A stretch of 53,958 nt of DNA, from NCBI GenBank assembly GCA_039679375.1, contig JBDKVA010000061.1, positions 1 to 53,958 on the forward strand, read 5' to 3'. Position 1 is the stretch's first letter. Every line of letters begins with the position of its first letter. The stretch is from JBDKVA01 sp039679375 (GTDB lineage: Bacteria > Bacillota > Clostridia > Acetivibrionales > DTU013). Below, one piece after another: positions 26,604-36,244 of the stretch. The position numbers and the translations under genes are program-made. A model generated the notes under the pieces. It did not search any database. It saw only the letters and a program-made list of their open reading frames with translations, and was not told the DNA's origin.

Positions 26604-27557
26604 TTAAAATACCTGGTACCCGCTGATTTTATAAGAGATCCTCTGTGACACAATAACCAGCATTGCCGCGATTACCGATTTAAATAGTCCGGCCGCCGTA
26701 GACAATCCAAACTGTCCGTTCCCGAAAGCAATCCGGTATACCAGCGTATCAATGATATCCCCTGTCTCATACACAGTACTGTTGTAAAGATTAAAAACCT
26801 GGTCAAATCCCGCATTAAGGATATTTCCGACGCTTAAAACCGTCATAAGTATAATGATGGGCGTTATTGCCGGTAAAGTCACATGCCACATCTGCTTCCA
26901 GTGTCCTGCGCCGTCAATTCTTGCAGCCTCGTACAGGTTTAAATCGACACTGGTTACAGCGGCGAGGTATACAATTGTTCCATACCCGAATTCCTTCCAG
27001 ATGTAGGTCATGATAATCGTGAACCTGAACCAGCCGGGGTCGCCTAGAAAGATAACCGGCTTTATACCCACAAGTCCAAGCATCTGATTGACGATACCAG
27101 ATCCGCCCAGAAGCTTGATGAATATTCCCGCTAAAAGGACCCACGAAATAAAATGAGGCAGGTAGATAAGCGTCTGGATTTCTCTTTTAACCTTTTCCTT
27201 CGCAATTTCGTTCAGAAGGATTGTAAAAACGACCGGCACAATAATGCCTGCCGCAACTTTCCATATAGAAATAGCAAGTGTGTTTCGAAGGGCATTAAAA
27301 AAGCCTGGCATATTGAACAGCACTCTAAAATTCTCCAGGCCAACCCATTCTGATCCAAAGACGCCTTTAACCGGGAGATATTTCTGAAATGCAACCAGGA
27401 TCCCAAACATCGGAATGTAATGATAAACGAATACGATTGCGACAGGAAGCAGCAGCATGAGATACAGCGGATAATCCATTTTCAAACGGCGTATGCTTAG
27501 CACTCTGTTCATATCTTTTTTCATTTTTATTCTTGAATCTATAATTACCGATTCCAT
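26604..27557 (-). CDS. Carbohydrate ABC transporter permease, LplB type
   Basis: A 317-residue membrane subunit with six hydrophobic segments (first: LYLMLLLPVAIVFVYHYIPM) and the EAA coupling loop YEAARIDGAGHWKQMWHVTL. The start is placed at ATG 27557, eight bases after GGAGGG; the in-frame ATG seven codons earlier contains that site. The C-terminus SYKISGYQVF is the normal LplB type. Gene order here is binding protein, LplB, LplC, which differs from the LplB, LplC, binding protein order of the other two transporter operons. A hairpin with a plus-strand T-tract lies between this gene and the binding-protein gene. Confidence 0.9.
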   Translation of the reverse strand: MESVIIDSRIKMKKDMNRVLSIRRLKMDYPLYLMLLLPVAIVFVYHYIPMFGILVAFQKYLPVKGVFGSEWVGLENFRVLFNMPGFFNALRNTLAISIWKVAAGIIVPVVFTILLNEIAKEKVKREIQTLIYLPHFISWVLLAGIFIKLLGGSGIVNQMLGLVGIKPVIFLGDPGWFRFTIIMTYIWKEFGYGTIVYLAAVTSVDLNLYEAARIDGAGHWKQMWHVTLPAITPIIILMTVLSVGNILNAGFDQVFNLYNSTVYETGDIIDTLVYRIAFGNGQFGLSTAAGLFKSVIAAMLVIVSQRISYKISGYQVF

Positions 27558-27615
27558 AACGATAACCCTCCAGCCCATTTAATCAGAAACGGCAAATAAA
27601 GTTAATTGATAAGCC

Positions 27616-27660
27616 GGGGGTCTGTACTGATGTACAATACAGGCCCCCTTCTTTTTTTTC
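27616..27660 (+). terminator. Terminator-like hairpin oriented against the operon
   Basis: GGGGGTCTGTA and TACAGGCCCCC form an 11-bp stem with one G-T pair and an 11-base loop, followed by TTCTTTTTTTTC on the plus strand. This is a canonical intrinsic terminator for rightward transcripts, yet both flanking genes read leftward. Leftward, it still forms a strong hairpin after the binding-protein gene, with an A-tract before it. Confidence 0.75.
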
Positions 27661-27689
27661 ATCAATTAAGACCGGTATGCATTCCTGTT

Positions 27690-29444
27690 TTATTTCTGGT
27701 TTTTATAATAATTATTGACATCGTCTGTAATAGCCTGTCCCCCCGTTGAATACCATGTCTTTACAGCTTTATCAAAGACTGATATATCGGCGCCCATTAC
27801 CACCTGCAGCATTGCGTTTTTTAACGCCTCGTTAATTGTCGACTGATATAATGTCATATTTTTGGTAATAGGCCCGTCATATGCTGAAACAAGCATATCC
27901 CTGTGATTATTATATATATCGAGAACAATCGGTCTTGCGACAGTATAAATAAGCACGTATCCATATTTTTCACGGTTTCCGGCAAGCCCCTGAAGGACAT
28001 TCTGGTAAGCGCCATCGGAAGCAGGGTCTATATGCTCCGCTTTTTTAGAAAGTCCCTCGTTTATCAATACTCCTAATTTCAAAGGATTGTCCGCCGCGTC
28101 GAAGGTTTTGAACACCCGCAAGTACCATGCGGGGTAATTATCAGGACACATATAATACTTGGCTGTTTCCTCCGCAGTTGCATCCTTGCACATATGCATT
28201 TCCAGCTGAAGCATTTTGAATATAGCTTCCGGATGATTATATTTCTTATTAACAACATAAAAATTATTGATAGCGTCGTTGGTATATTGGGGAACAATTT
28301 CACCATTCAGCGTTGGAATCCGGCAAACGGTCCAATTTGCTTTCGGATCATTGAGCAGATTAGATTTTACGCCCCCATTGCCTTCATTTGAGGCTCCATA
28401 ATACATTCCCACCAAACCGTTGGCTACTTCTTCCTTAAAATTCTTATTATTGCCAACCGCAAAATCACTCTTAATAATGCCCTCCGCATAAAGCTTCTGG
28501 AGTTCAATCAGCCCTGTCTTCACAGCATCTGCAGTGTTGGCATACACATAATTTCCGGTTTGGTCCTTCTGCCAGGTGCCCAGCACAGCTCCATAAGGAG
28601 CCATAATTGTCTGTAAAGAAACAGATTCCGAAGTAGAACCAGGTTCTGTGGCAAAATGCAAACCCAAACCAACTGTCTTCTCCCCGCCAAGCTTAGCTTT
28701 CTTGAAAGCCCGGGCAACATCCAGCATTTCATCTACAGTTGCAGGCAGTTTCATCTTTACGGCGTCCAGCCAATCCTGCCGGATCCATAAAACCTCCGTT
28801 TCGTTATAAGCGCCCTGTATATCCGGAAATCCCAATAGTTTACCGTCAGCCGTTCCTTTCTTCAACGCATCCTTGCTTGATGAAACACATTCGCCCAGTA
28901 ATTTTCCATAACTCCCGACATAAGATTCATAGGACTCTTTCAAATCTGCGCATACACCGTTTTCAACCAGTACATAAAACATTTCCTTGGGTACGATCAT
29001 CACATCGGGTAGCGTTCCGCTTGCCATGGATGTGTTTATGACAGCGTTAAGCGCTGTCTTATCCTCGGCAATTCTACGGTCAACCTTAATGTTAAGATAT
29101 TCCGAATAAGCATTTATCCACATGTTTTCAGAAGCAGACTTGCGCTCAGGATTGCTGCTGTCAAATTGAATATTGCCCTTAAAGTCAAGGCTTAACACCG
29201 ACAGTTCAACAGGCTTCTTATATTTTCCATATGGCGATGAGGTATCAACTTCAGAATTGGTCTCAGTTGTGGCGGTGGCAGCCGCTGATCCTGAAGCTGC
29301 TGTCGTATTGGCTGTTGCTCCTGCTGCGCCGGTTGAGTCCGATGCCTTCGGGCTGTTGCCGCATCCGGCCAGCATTGTAATCATCATAGCCAGGGTAAGA
29401 ATCAGTGTAAGTAATACCCGTAGGTTCCTGTTACTGCTTTTCAT
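27690..29444 (-). CDS. Extracellular carbohydrate-binding lipoprotein of the GH130 operon
   Basis: A 584-residue solute-binding protein. The signal peptide ends at a lipobox (ITMLAGC), then a long Ala/Thr/Ser-rich linker precedes the binding fold. The calcium-loop stretch seen in the other two LplA-type proteins of this window is not evident, so it belongs to a different subgroup. It starts at ATG 29444 behind a GGGGG site. It is the first gene of its operon, directly below a promoter with an overlapping palindrome, and is divergent from the YesM/YesN pair that probably controls it. The ligand is likely a beta-mannoside oligosaccharide, from the GH130 neighbour (inference). Confidence 0.92.
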   Translation of the reverse strand: MKSSNRNLRVLLTLILTLAMMITMLAGCGNSPKASDSTGAAGATANTTAASGSAAATATTETNSEVDTSSPYGKYKKPVELSVLSLDFKGNIQFDSSNPERKSASENMWINAYSEYLNIKVDRRIAEDKTALNAVINTSMASGTLPDVMIVPKEMFYVLVENGVCADLKESYESYVGSYGKLLGECVSSSKDALKKGTADGKLLGFPDIQGAYNETEVLWIRQDWLDAVKMKLPATVDEMLDVARAFKKAKLGGEKTVGLGLHFATEPGSTSESVSLQTIMAPYGAVLGTWQKDQTGNYVYANTADAVKTGLIELQKLYAEGIIKSDFAVGNNKNFKEEVANGLVGMYYGASNEGNGGVKSNLLNDPKANWTVCRIPTLNGEIVPQYTNDAINNFYVVNKKYNHPEAIFKMLQLEMHMCKDATAEETAKYYMCPDNYPAWYLRVFKTFDAADNPLKLGVLINEGLSKKAEHIDPASDGAYQNVLQGLAGNREKYGYVLIYTVARPIVLDIYNNHRDMLVSAYDGPITKNMTLYQSTINEALKNAMLQVVMGADISVFDKAVKTWYSTGGQAITDDVNNYYKNQK

Positions 29445-29475
29445 AAGAATTTCCCCCTTTTAATGTTGGTTGGAA

Positions 29476-29495
29476 TACAATGCATTGTAATTATA
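29476..29495 (-). promoter_or_regulatory. Promoter -10 with overlapping palindromic operator
   Basis: TATAAT on the minus strand (29490-29495) is followed immediately by the perfect 14-bp palindrome TACAATGCATTGTA (29476-29489), which covers the predicted transcription start of the binding-protein operon. No good -35 box is visible, consistent with activation. A regulator bound at the palindrome would sit at +1. Confidence 0.55.
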
Positions 29496-29605
29496 GTTTA
29501 ATGAATACATCCCGGATTTAACATTATATAATCTTTATAAATTTATCTTTTCTTTTGGCTGGTCTATCACCATGTCTGATAAAAATATACAAGCCGTCCC
29601 TGTTC

Positions 29606-29614
29606 TGTTATAAT
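29606..29614 (+). promoter_or_regulatory. Extended -10 promoter of the YesM/YesN pair
   Basis: TGTTATAAT matches an extended -10 box exactly. Transcription would start near 29621, about 50 bases before the ATG at 29674. The spacer to the left holds the divergent promoter of the binding-protein operon. Confidence 0.55.
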
Positions 29615-29673
29615 AAATCTAATAGAGCAATGCTGCAAGATCACATTTTATGAAAAACAGCCGGGGTGATGTC

Positions 29674-31446
29674 ATGGAGCATTTGAAGCGCTGGTACCGG
29701 TCTATCTACGCGAAGCTGTTCATCGCCTTTTTTATCATTGTGCTGCCGCTGCAGGCAATCCAGTCTGCAATGTACAAGTGGGGACGTAATGCGGTCGCCG
29801 GGGAGCTTGGCAGCGCGGCTGCTTCCAATGTCATTTACCTGAGAGATAATTTTGTGGATAATATAAGGGACTTAAACAGCCAGATGGAGTATTTGCTGAC
29901 TAATTACACGATAACCAGCTTTTTTGCCAATCACAGTCATCTGACCAATTGGGAATATTACTCTGCCGTTGCTCAAATCAACAATCTTCTGGCGCTTACT
30001 AAAAACAGCAATCCATATATTAGTGAGATTATACTGTATTACCCATCATACAGCATCTCTCTTTCTTCAAATCAGAAAATCGAAACAGTTGATAACGTAA
30101 AACTCAAACAGCTTATTTCAGACTTCCGCAGCCAGCAGTCCCTGCTCATGGAGGCGGACGGGCAGAGCATGGTAGGTCATATGTCCCCGTCTACGGCATA
30201 TTTTAATGAAGAAATGCCCCAGTACTTTGTTCAGGCCGTGTTGAACGATAGCAAAATAAAGAGCCATTTATCTTCCTTCAGCCAATACAGCAATAAAAAT
30301 GCGTTCATGCTCAACCATAACACCGGAAGTATTATATCAAGCACCCAAAGCATATTCGACAACGACACGCAGATTTCATCGATATCATCATTGATAACGC
30401 CGAAGGATAATTCCGATGTATATACGTCTGTAATAGCATCGAACAAACAATCCTACATCATCGCAGCCTGCTATTCCAAGCTTATAAACTGCTCATTTGT
30501 CCAGCTCATTCCGGCTGAAACACTCCAGACCATTCCGGAACGTTTCGGCTTTTTCATCCTGTTATTCAACTTACTGGCATTAGCGGTCATCATAATATAT
30601 TCGGTTATCATGTACAAGCTGGTCAAGCGCCCGATGAGTGATCTTGTCGACGCCTTTTCCATTGCCGGCGGCGGTGATTTCAACCGCCGTCTGGATGTCC
30701 GGTATTCATCCAGCGAGTATAACCAGCTGGCTGCCCATTTTAATGAAATGACCGAACGCATTAAAACGCTCATTCAGACCAATTATGAGCAGACAATAAG
30801 GATGCAGCACGCAGAGCTTAAACAGCTTCAGGCTCAGATCAATCCTCATTTTTTATATAACAGCTTCTTTTTCCTGCGCCATATGATCGACCGGAACGAA
30901 GACCAGGCCCAGGCTTTTACATCCTACCTCGGTAAGTATTTTCAGTATATCACCAAGAACGGAACAGACCTGGTGCCGTTGCATATGGAGTATAAGCATG
31001 CCACCAATTATCTGACCATTCAGATGATGCGCTTTGAAGGACGCATTACATCCGATGTGGAGAAGTTGCCCGGGGATTGCCGGGATACGCCGGTTCCACG
31101 GCTTATCCTGCAGCCAATTTTTGAGAATATTCTGGAACACGGTATAAAAAAAGCAGATGGCGAAGGACTTGTACGGCTGCATTTCGTATACGGTGATAAC
31201 GGCTTGCTGCACATTATCATCGAGGATAACGGAGATCAATTGACCGATGAAATACTGGAGACACTGCGGTACAATTTGATAACCGACGCTCCCCTTCTGG
31301 AAACCACCGGACTTATTAATATACATAAACGGCTTCAATTACATTTTGGTAAAAAATGCGGCCTGTCTGTCACACGCAGCACACTTGGGGGATTGTGCGT
31401 GGACATCACCATCGAGCCATCACAAAAAAAGGAGGATAAATCATGA
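29674..31446 (+). CDS. Sensor histidine kinase, YesM family
   Basis: A 590-residue membrane kinase. Layout: TM ~12-32, extracellular sensor ~33-285, TM ~290-312, HAMP ~313-365, His-kinase motif QAQINPHFLYNSFFF with His392, and an ATPase domain (LILQPIFENILEHG, then EDNGDQ). It senses a sugar outside the cell or a binding-protein complex and phosphorylates the YesN regulator encoded next. The start is set at ATG 29674, because GGGGTGAT lies just upstream; an in-frame ATG eight codons earlier has no site. Its TGA overlaps the ATG of the regulator gene (ATGA). The pair is divergent from the GH130 operon. Confidence 0.93.
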   Translation: MEHLKRWYRSIYAKLFIAFFIIVLPLQAIQSAMYKWGRNAVAGELGSAAASNVIYLRDNFVDNIRDLNSQMEYLLTNYTITSFFANHSHLTNWEYYSAVAQINNLLALTKNSNPYISEIILYYPSYSISLSSNQKIETVDNVKLKQLISDFRSQQSLLMEADGQSMVGHMSPSTAYFNEEMPQYFVQAVLNDSKIKSHLSSFSQYSNKNAFMLNHNTGSIISSTQSIFDNDTQISSISSLITPKDNSDVYTSVIASNKQSYIIAACYSKLINCSFVQLIPAETLQTIPERFGFFILLFNLLALAVIIIYSVIMYKLVKRPMSDLVDAFSIAGGGDFNRRLDVRYSSSEYNQLAAHFNEMTERIKTLIQTNYEQTIRMQHAELKQLQAQINPHFLYNSFFFLRHMIDRNEDQAQAFTSYLGKYFQYITKNGTDLVPLHMEYKHATNYLTIQMMRFEGRITSDVEKLPGDCRDTPVPRLILQPIFENILEHGIKKADGEGLVRLHFVYGDNGLLHIIIEDNGDQLTDEILETLRYNLITDAPLLETTGLINIHKRLQLHFGKKCGLSVTRSTLGGLCVDITIEPSQKKEDKS

Positions 31447-32813
31447 AACTCTACAGGCTTTTAATCGTCGACGATGAGCCACACGTGGCCAATGCGATAA
31501 TTACTCTGTTAGAATCACAGACCGATCTGCCGCTTGACATTTATTTCGCATATAGTGGTAAACAGGCTATTGAAATCATAAAAAAAGGCAAAATCGATCT
31601 TCTCATGACCGACATCCAGATGCCTGACATGTCAGGTATTGAGCTGGTGGATATCGTCAACCAGTATTGGCCTATCTGCAAAACGATCTTCCTTACCGCC
31701 TATTCGGATTTTAATTACGCTTACCAGGCTATACGCAAGCATGTAGTCAGCTACATACTTAAGGCTGAAGATGATGACTTTATTCTTCAGGAAGTAAGGA
31801 AAGCACTGCGTTTTATCGATGACGAGTTCAACCAGCGGCAAGCCCTGGCCCAGGCAAAGCTTTCCTCCGAAAAGCAAAGACATCCCGTCAGCCGGAATCT
31901 GTTTTTTCACCTGCTGACACACGGCTCATCTCCAGGAGAAGATATACAACCGTACATCTCGATGTTCGGATACCGCGAGCCTATGAATAACCTGTTTTTA
32001 TTGTTAGGCATTGTTAAAAGTGACAATTTGCCCGGCAAAGATGACCTGCATGAATCCGATACGACTTATCCCGAATATGCCTTTATCATACAGGATATCC
32101 TGAACCATTATATGGGTGAGTGGATCCGCCACAGTGTTTTTGAGCTGGACGAATCCGGCAGACTTGTATGGATCGTTCAACTGGATGAAACCGGCAATCA
32201 TGATGTGAACAACTCCGGCTTCCACACCCCTCAATGGCTTAGCGGCATGCTGGAGACCGTTCAGTTTTCCTGCCGGGCTACTGCCGGGATCGAAGTTTCC
32301 TTTGTCATGAGCAGCACCATAACCGACCCATGTCATATGTCAAAGGTTTATAGCAGCACTAAGGCCCATGCCCTTCGTCTGGCTGCCAGTACCGAGCCGT
32401 ATGTATACATCTGCATACCTGATAACGAACCGGTGCAATCCGCGTTGTCAACCGGCCACCAGGATGAAGATTTAATGGGCGGGACGATCCAGTTCCTGAA
32501 GGATTATATCAATACCAACATCGGCGGGGATGTATCGCTGATGCAGCTATCGGCAGTGACCGGGTACAACGACACCTACCTTTCTAATATTTTTCATAAA
32601 CAAACCGGAGAATTGCTTTATAGATACATCATGCGTAAAAAGCTGGAGATGATCAGTAATTTGCTTAAGGATGCCGGCCTGACCATTGAAGCAGTGGCTG
32701 AAAGGGCAGGATTCAACTCGCGGCCTTATTTTAACCGCTTTATAAAAAAAGAAACCGGATTAACGCCTAGAAATTTCCGGATGAAGCTGTTGAACCAGTG
32801 CCGGGACAATTGA
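31443..32813 (+). CDS. Response regulator, YesN type (receiver plus AraC DNA-binding domain)
   Basis: Partner of the kinase at 29674. The receiver domain is intact: acidic pair Asp10/Asp11, phosphoacceptor Asp57 (MTDIQMPD), Thr85 and Lys107. A linker domain of about 190 residues follows, and the C-terminal ~100 residues hold two helix-turn-helices of AraC type (YNDTYLSNIFHKQTGE, then IEAVAERAGFNSRPYFNRFI). At 456 residues it is typical. It starts at ATG 31443 with AAAGGAGG nine bases upstream and overlaps the kinase by 4 bp. The most likely target is the divergent operon at 29444, with its palindrome at 29476. Confidence 0.95.
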   Translation: MKLYRLLIVDDEPHVANAIITLLESQTDLPLDIYFAYSGKQAIEIIKKGKIDLLMTDIQMPDMSGIELVDIVNQYWPICKTIFLTAYSDFNYAYQAIRKHVVSYILKAEDDDFILQEVRKALRFIDDEFNQRQALAQAKLSSEKQRHPVSRNLFFHLLTHGSSPGEDIQPYISMFGYREPMNNLFLLLGIVKSDNLPGKDDLHESDTTYPEYAFIIQDILNHYMGEWIRHSVFELDESGRLVWIVQLDETGNHDVNNSGFHTPQWLSGMLETVQFSCRATAGIEVSFVMSSTITDPCHMSKVYSSTKAHALRLAASTEPYVYICIPDNEPVQSALSTGHQDEDLMGGTIQFLKDYINTNIGGDVSLMQLSAVTGYNDTYLSNIFHKQTGELLYRYIMRKKLEMISNLLKDAGLTIEAVAERAGFNSRPYFNRFIKKETGLTPRNFRMKLLNQCRDN

Positions 32814-32837
32814 CAATAAGTATTCATATGATACAAT
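32810..32837 (+). promoter_or_regulatory. Sigma-A-type promoter of the AraC sensor gene
   Basis: TTGACA, 16 bases, TACAAT. The -35 box overlaps the stop codon of the YesN gene. The start of transcription is predicted near 32844, which gives a leader of only about 40 bases before the unusual translation start at 32887. Confidence 0.65.
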
Positions 32838-32886
32838 ATTTTTATCAGTATTATCTTAAAATGCATTCAGAGAGTGGGCGTTTAAA

Positions 32887-35085
32887 ATAAATAATTCAAG
32901 AAAGAATCATTTTTTTAAACAGTTTTTCATCCCATATGCAATACTATTTTTTATTGTCTGGCTTATATACGCCTGGTATAGTGCAAATTTGCTGCGGCAG
33001 TCCGCAGAGAAAAAAATCCTGCAGAACCTGGACTATGTAAAACACACTACTGATTTACGTATAAAAGAGCTCAACAATATGGCTTTACAAATGTCCTTCG
33101 ATACTGCGCTGCAGAATTCATACAAACAATTGGATCAATACAGCCCTTTTGAGGTATTGGAAAAACTGAAAAGCTATAAGCAGTACAGTAGCATTCTGGA
33201 AGAACTGGCTTTATATTATCATGGCGAGGATAAAATTTTTGTTTCCAGCGGTACCGCATCATTGAATGTTTTTAGCAAATATGAATATATGCGGGGAATT
33301 GATGAAGAAAGTTACAATATTGCACTCAACAGCAATTTGGTTTCGCAATATCTCATGTGCAGCGACATGAGATATCTTCATTATATAATTCAGCTCAGCA
33401 ATTCACCCGGAGTAAAACGGACAGCGGTTTTCATATTGAATAATTACCTGCTGGCCGATATAGTTAATTCCTTCCAATATGAAACCGGCATCTCAATTTA
33501 CGTTAAAGACAGCACAGGAAGTATCCTTTATACAAACAATACTTTGAAGGAAGCAAACGAATTTTTGAGCCGGATCCCTGACAGCTTTGCAATTTCAGAT
33601 ACTTCGTCGGCAGAACCGCTTCGGTACGGGAAGCAGAAGAATACGCTGCTGAGCGTTAAATCCAGTTACACCGGCTGGTCATTTTATATAATTGTTCCCT
33701 ATATGACATATTATATTGAGGCGCTTGCCTCTCAAAAGGTTATTTTTATAATGATGGTTGTATTTCTCCTTTTATGCACAATCACCATAGCCAGCTTTTC
33801 ATTTAGGCAATCCAAGCCGTTGAGCGATTTGCTCAACTATTACGAAACCTCCAACCGGTCCGGCCAAAAGATAAATACGGCTAAAGGCATCGCCAATGCC
33901 ATGATACGTTCCAACAGCAGTATCATGCTGCAGCTTCAGGAGCAGAGCTCGCTTGCCAGAGACCAGTTTATACAGCTCCTGTTCCAGGACACTACGATGA
34001 GTACTCATAGAAAACGTGAAATCGCATCCATACAAGCACTGAACCCGGACAATTCGTTTCTTGTTATCTTTCTGGCTGCTGACAACCGGGCCTCTGAAAA
34101 GATGACAGAACAAATCCTTTCGCTTATTAAAGAAATAAAATTACCCGGAGGCGGGTGTGATTGTATCCCGTACATGCAGGAAAACAGATACGGCATTTTG
34201 CTGAATACATCGGATAACATATCCGATACGTCTGCATTTGCATCCGTACCAAATCGAATTGATGAGATTTTGAAAGGTGCGGGAATGAAAAAATCCGTCA
34301 TAGGCGTCGGAAGTCCCTGCTCCGGTCTGCCCGAAATCGGCCGTTCCTTTGTAGAAGCCAGGATGGCGGCTGAATACAGTATAGTCTATAATGACGATTC
34401 CATTATTTATTATGATAAAATCAAAAACATTCAGAATCACTTTACCTGGTATAAAATTAATGACATGGTAATTATGACACAAAGCCTGCGGACCAACCAG
34501 AGAGAAACCGCATGCGACGCCATTTCCTCAATGATTCATGATATCAGGCGCGGCAATCATCCGCCGATTATGGTCAGAAGCATGTGCAACGATATTATCA
34601 GTCAATTCATCAAGACTGTCGTTGATATGAATCTTGATTATCACAGCTATATGTCGCTCTATAATTATGAATCGCTGGTATCATTAAAGGATGATCTGGT
34701 AAGTGCAGCGGGACGCGTATTTGACGAATTGGCTCTAAGAAGCAGCAGCCGCAATGAGGAGCTGTTTCATGCAATAAGTCAGTATATCCTAACCAACATT
34801 AATTCATATAACCTCTCCTTAAGCTCACTTTCTGATGATCTTGGCTTTTCGGCTTCACATATCAGCCATATCATAAAAAGTATAACAGGCCAGTCTTTCT
34901 CTGAATATGTGACAAAATTACGATTAGATTATGTGAAGAAGCAGTTATGTGAATCAGATCAGCCAATTGCGGATATAATCATCAGTTCAGGATATATCAA
35001 TCCATCCAGCTTTATACGGAAATTTAAGCTGATCGAGGGCATGACGCCGGGTGAATTTAGAAAAAAGCACCGCGGTAGTATATAA
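32887..35085 (+). CDS. Membrane-anchored AraC-family sensor-regulator with an abnormal start
   Basis: One-component regulator: TM near the N-terminus, extracellular segment of about 240 residues, second TM (VIFIMMVVFLLLCTITIAS), cytoplasmic linker, and a C-terminal AraC domain (LSDDLGFSASHISHIIKS, then IADIIISSGYINPSSFIRKF). The first standard start codon (TTG 32989) has no ribosome site and would remove the first TM. The frame is open upstream to 32860 and encodes a fitting N-terminus (NNSRKNHFFKQFFIPYAILF). The candidate start is ATA 32887, about eight bases after GAGTGGG. A short ATG frame (32861-32890) overlaps it across the slippery-type heptamer TTTAAAA, so a -1 frameshift is also possible. 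It probably activates the operon just downstream. Confidence 0.85.
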   Translation: MNNSRKNHFFKQFFIPYAILFFIVWLIYAWYSANLLRQSAEKKILQNLDYVKHTTDLRIKELNNMALQMSFDTALQNSYKQLDQYSPFEVLEKLKSYKQYSSILEELALYYHGEDKIFVSSGTASLNVFSKYEYMRGIDEESYNIALNSNLVSQYLMCSDMRYLHYIIQLSNSPGVKRTAVFILNNYLLADIVNSFQYETGISIYVKDSTGSILYTNNTLKEANEFLSRIPDSFAISDTSSAEPLRYGKQKNTLLSVKSSYTGWSFYIIVPYMTYYIEALASQKVIFIMMVVFLLLCTITIASFSFRQSKPLSDLLNYYETSNRSGQKINTAKGIANAMIRSNSSIMLQLQEQSSLARDQFIQLLFQDTTMSTHRKREIASIQALNPDNSFLVIFLAADNRASEKMTEQILSLIKEIKLPGGGCDCIPYMQENRYGILLNTSDNISDTSAFASVPNRIDEILKGAGMKKSVIGVGSPCSGLPEIGRSFVEARMAAEYSIVYNDDSIIYYDKIKNIQNHFTWYKINDMVIMTQSLRTNQRETACDAISSMIHDIRRGNHPPIMVRSMCNDIISQFIKTVVDMNLDYHSYMSLYNYESLVSLKDDLVSAAGRVFDELALRSSSRNEELFHAISQYILTNINSYNLSLSSLSDDLGFSASHISHIIKSITGQSFSEYVTKLRLDYVKKQLCESDQPIADIIISSGYINPSSFIRKFKLIEGMTPGEFRKKHRGSI

Positions 35086-35159
35086 TGCGGGTATTTATTT
35101 TGTATACATTTCTATTTTCCGCACATTCGATAAATTCGGCACATCATAAATCAACTTAA

Positions 35160-35223
35160 AATATGCTTTTTGGCATATTGACTGCAAACGGCTTATTGAC
35201 GGCCGGTTTTCGTTAATTATAGA
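35160..35223 (+). promoter_or_regulatory. Promoter and inverted-repeat operator of the beta-mannosidase operon
   Basis: A sigma-A-type promoter, TTGACG (35196-35201), 16 bases, TATAGA (35218-35223). Sixteen bases upstream of the -35 box is a perfect inverted repeat, AATATGC, 6 bases, GCATATT (35160-35179), well placed for an activator. The AraC sensor-regulator encoded immediately upstream is the natural candidate to bind it. Confidence 0.6.
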
Positions 35224-35270
35224 ATCAAAGCAGATACGGAAACCAAATTCGAAAAACGGGAGGCAAGAAC

Positions 35271-36230
35271 ATGGTTCAAAACTCCGCAGCTCTGAAAACA
35301 GAGAAATCCATTCTACTGCAATCAAACAAAAAAAGAATCAATAAATACATCTATAAATACTGGCAGTATTACCTGTTTATTCTCCCTACGCTGGCATATT
35401 TCATTATATTTAAATATTTCCCTATGTATGGTATACAGATTGCATTTCGGAATTTCTCACCATCAAAAGGCATATGGGGAAGTACATGGATAGGCTTTGA
35501 CAATTTCACCCGTTTCTTTAGCAGTTTTTATTTTACACGTCTTCTCAGCAATACCTTATTGATCAGCCTGTATGAGCTGGCATTTTTCCCTCTGCCGATC
35601 TTATTCGCGCTTTCGCTCAATGAACTCGGCAATCTTAAATTTAAAAAGATTATACAAACCATTACATACGCCCCTTATTTTCTTTCAACTGTAGTTTTTG
35701 TCAGCCTGATACTTTCATTTCTTGATCCAAGAACGGGCATTATAAACAGAGTCATCGTACTGCTGGGCGGCTCTTCGGCCAGTTTTATCTCCAATCCTGC
35801 CGCATTTAAAACGATCTATGTGTTATCCGGCGTATGGAAAACACTGGGGTGGAACGCAATTATTTATCTTGGCACACTGGCAAATGCCGACCCCGCTCTC
35901 CACGAGGCTGCGCAGATCGACGGCGCATCCAGGCTCCAGCGGATATGGCATATCAACCTGCCCTGCCTGACACCCACAATTGTAATCTTATTCATCCTCC
36001 GGCTGGGCTCGATCATGTCGGTGGGCTATGAAATGGTTTACCTTATGCAAAACTCTTTGAATATGTCCGGGTCCGATATTATTGCAACCTACGTTTACCG
36101 TGTCGGATTGATTGAAGCACAGTACGGTCTTTCCGCAGCGGTTGGCCTTTTTAACTCGGTAATTAATATAATACTGATACTTATAGCCAATACGCTGTCA
36201 AGAAAATTAACAGAGAACAGTCTGTGGTGA
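35271..36230 (+). CDS. Carbohydrate ABC transporter permease, LplB type
   Basis: A 319-residue membrane subunit with six hydrophobic segments (first: YYLFILPTLAYFIIFKY) and the coupling loop HEAAQIDGASRLQRIWHINL. It starts at ATG 35271 behind GGGAGG. It is the first gene of the beta-mannosidase operon, 48 bases below the predicted -10 box, and is followed by the LplC-type gene after 14 bases. Its order of genes (LplB, LplC, binding protein, enzyme) is the same as in the operon at 16589. No ATPase gene is present. Confidence 0.9.
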   Translation: MVQNSAALKTEKSILLQSNKKRINKYIYKYWQYYLFILPTLAYFIIFKYFPMYGIQIAFRNFSPSKGIWGSTWIGFDNFTRFFSSFYFTRLLSNTLLISLYELAFFPLPILFALSLNELGNLKFKKIIQTITYAPYFLSTVVFVSLILSFLDPRTGIINRVIVLLGGSSASFISNPAAFKTIYVLSGVWKTLGWNAIIYLGTLANADPALHEAAQIDGASRLQRIWHINLPCLTPTIVILFILRLGSIMSVGYEMVYLMQNSLNMSGSDIIATYVYRVGLIEAQYGLSAAVGLFNSVINIILILIANTLSRKLTENSLW

Positions 36231-36244
36231 AGGAGGCATTATAA

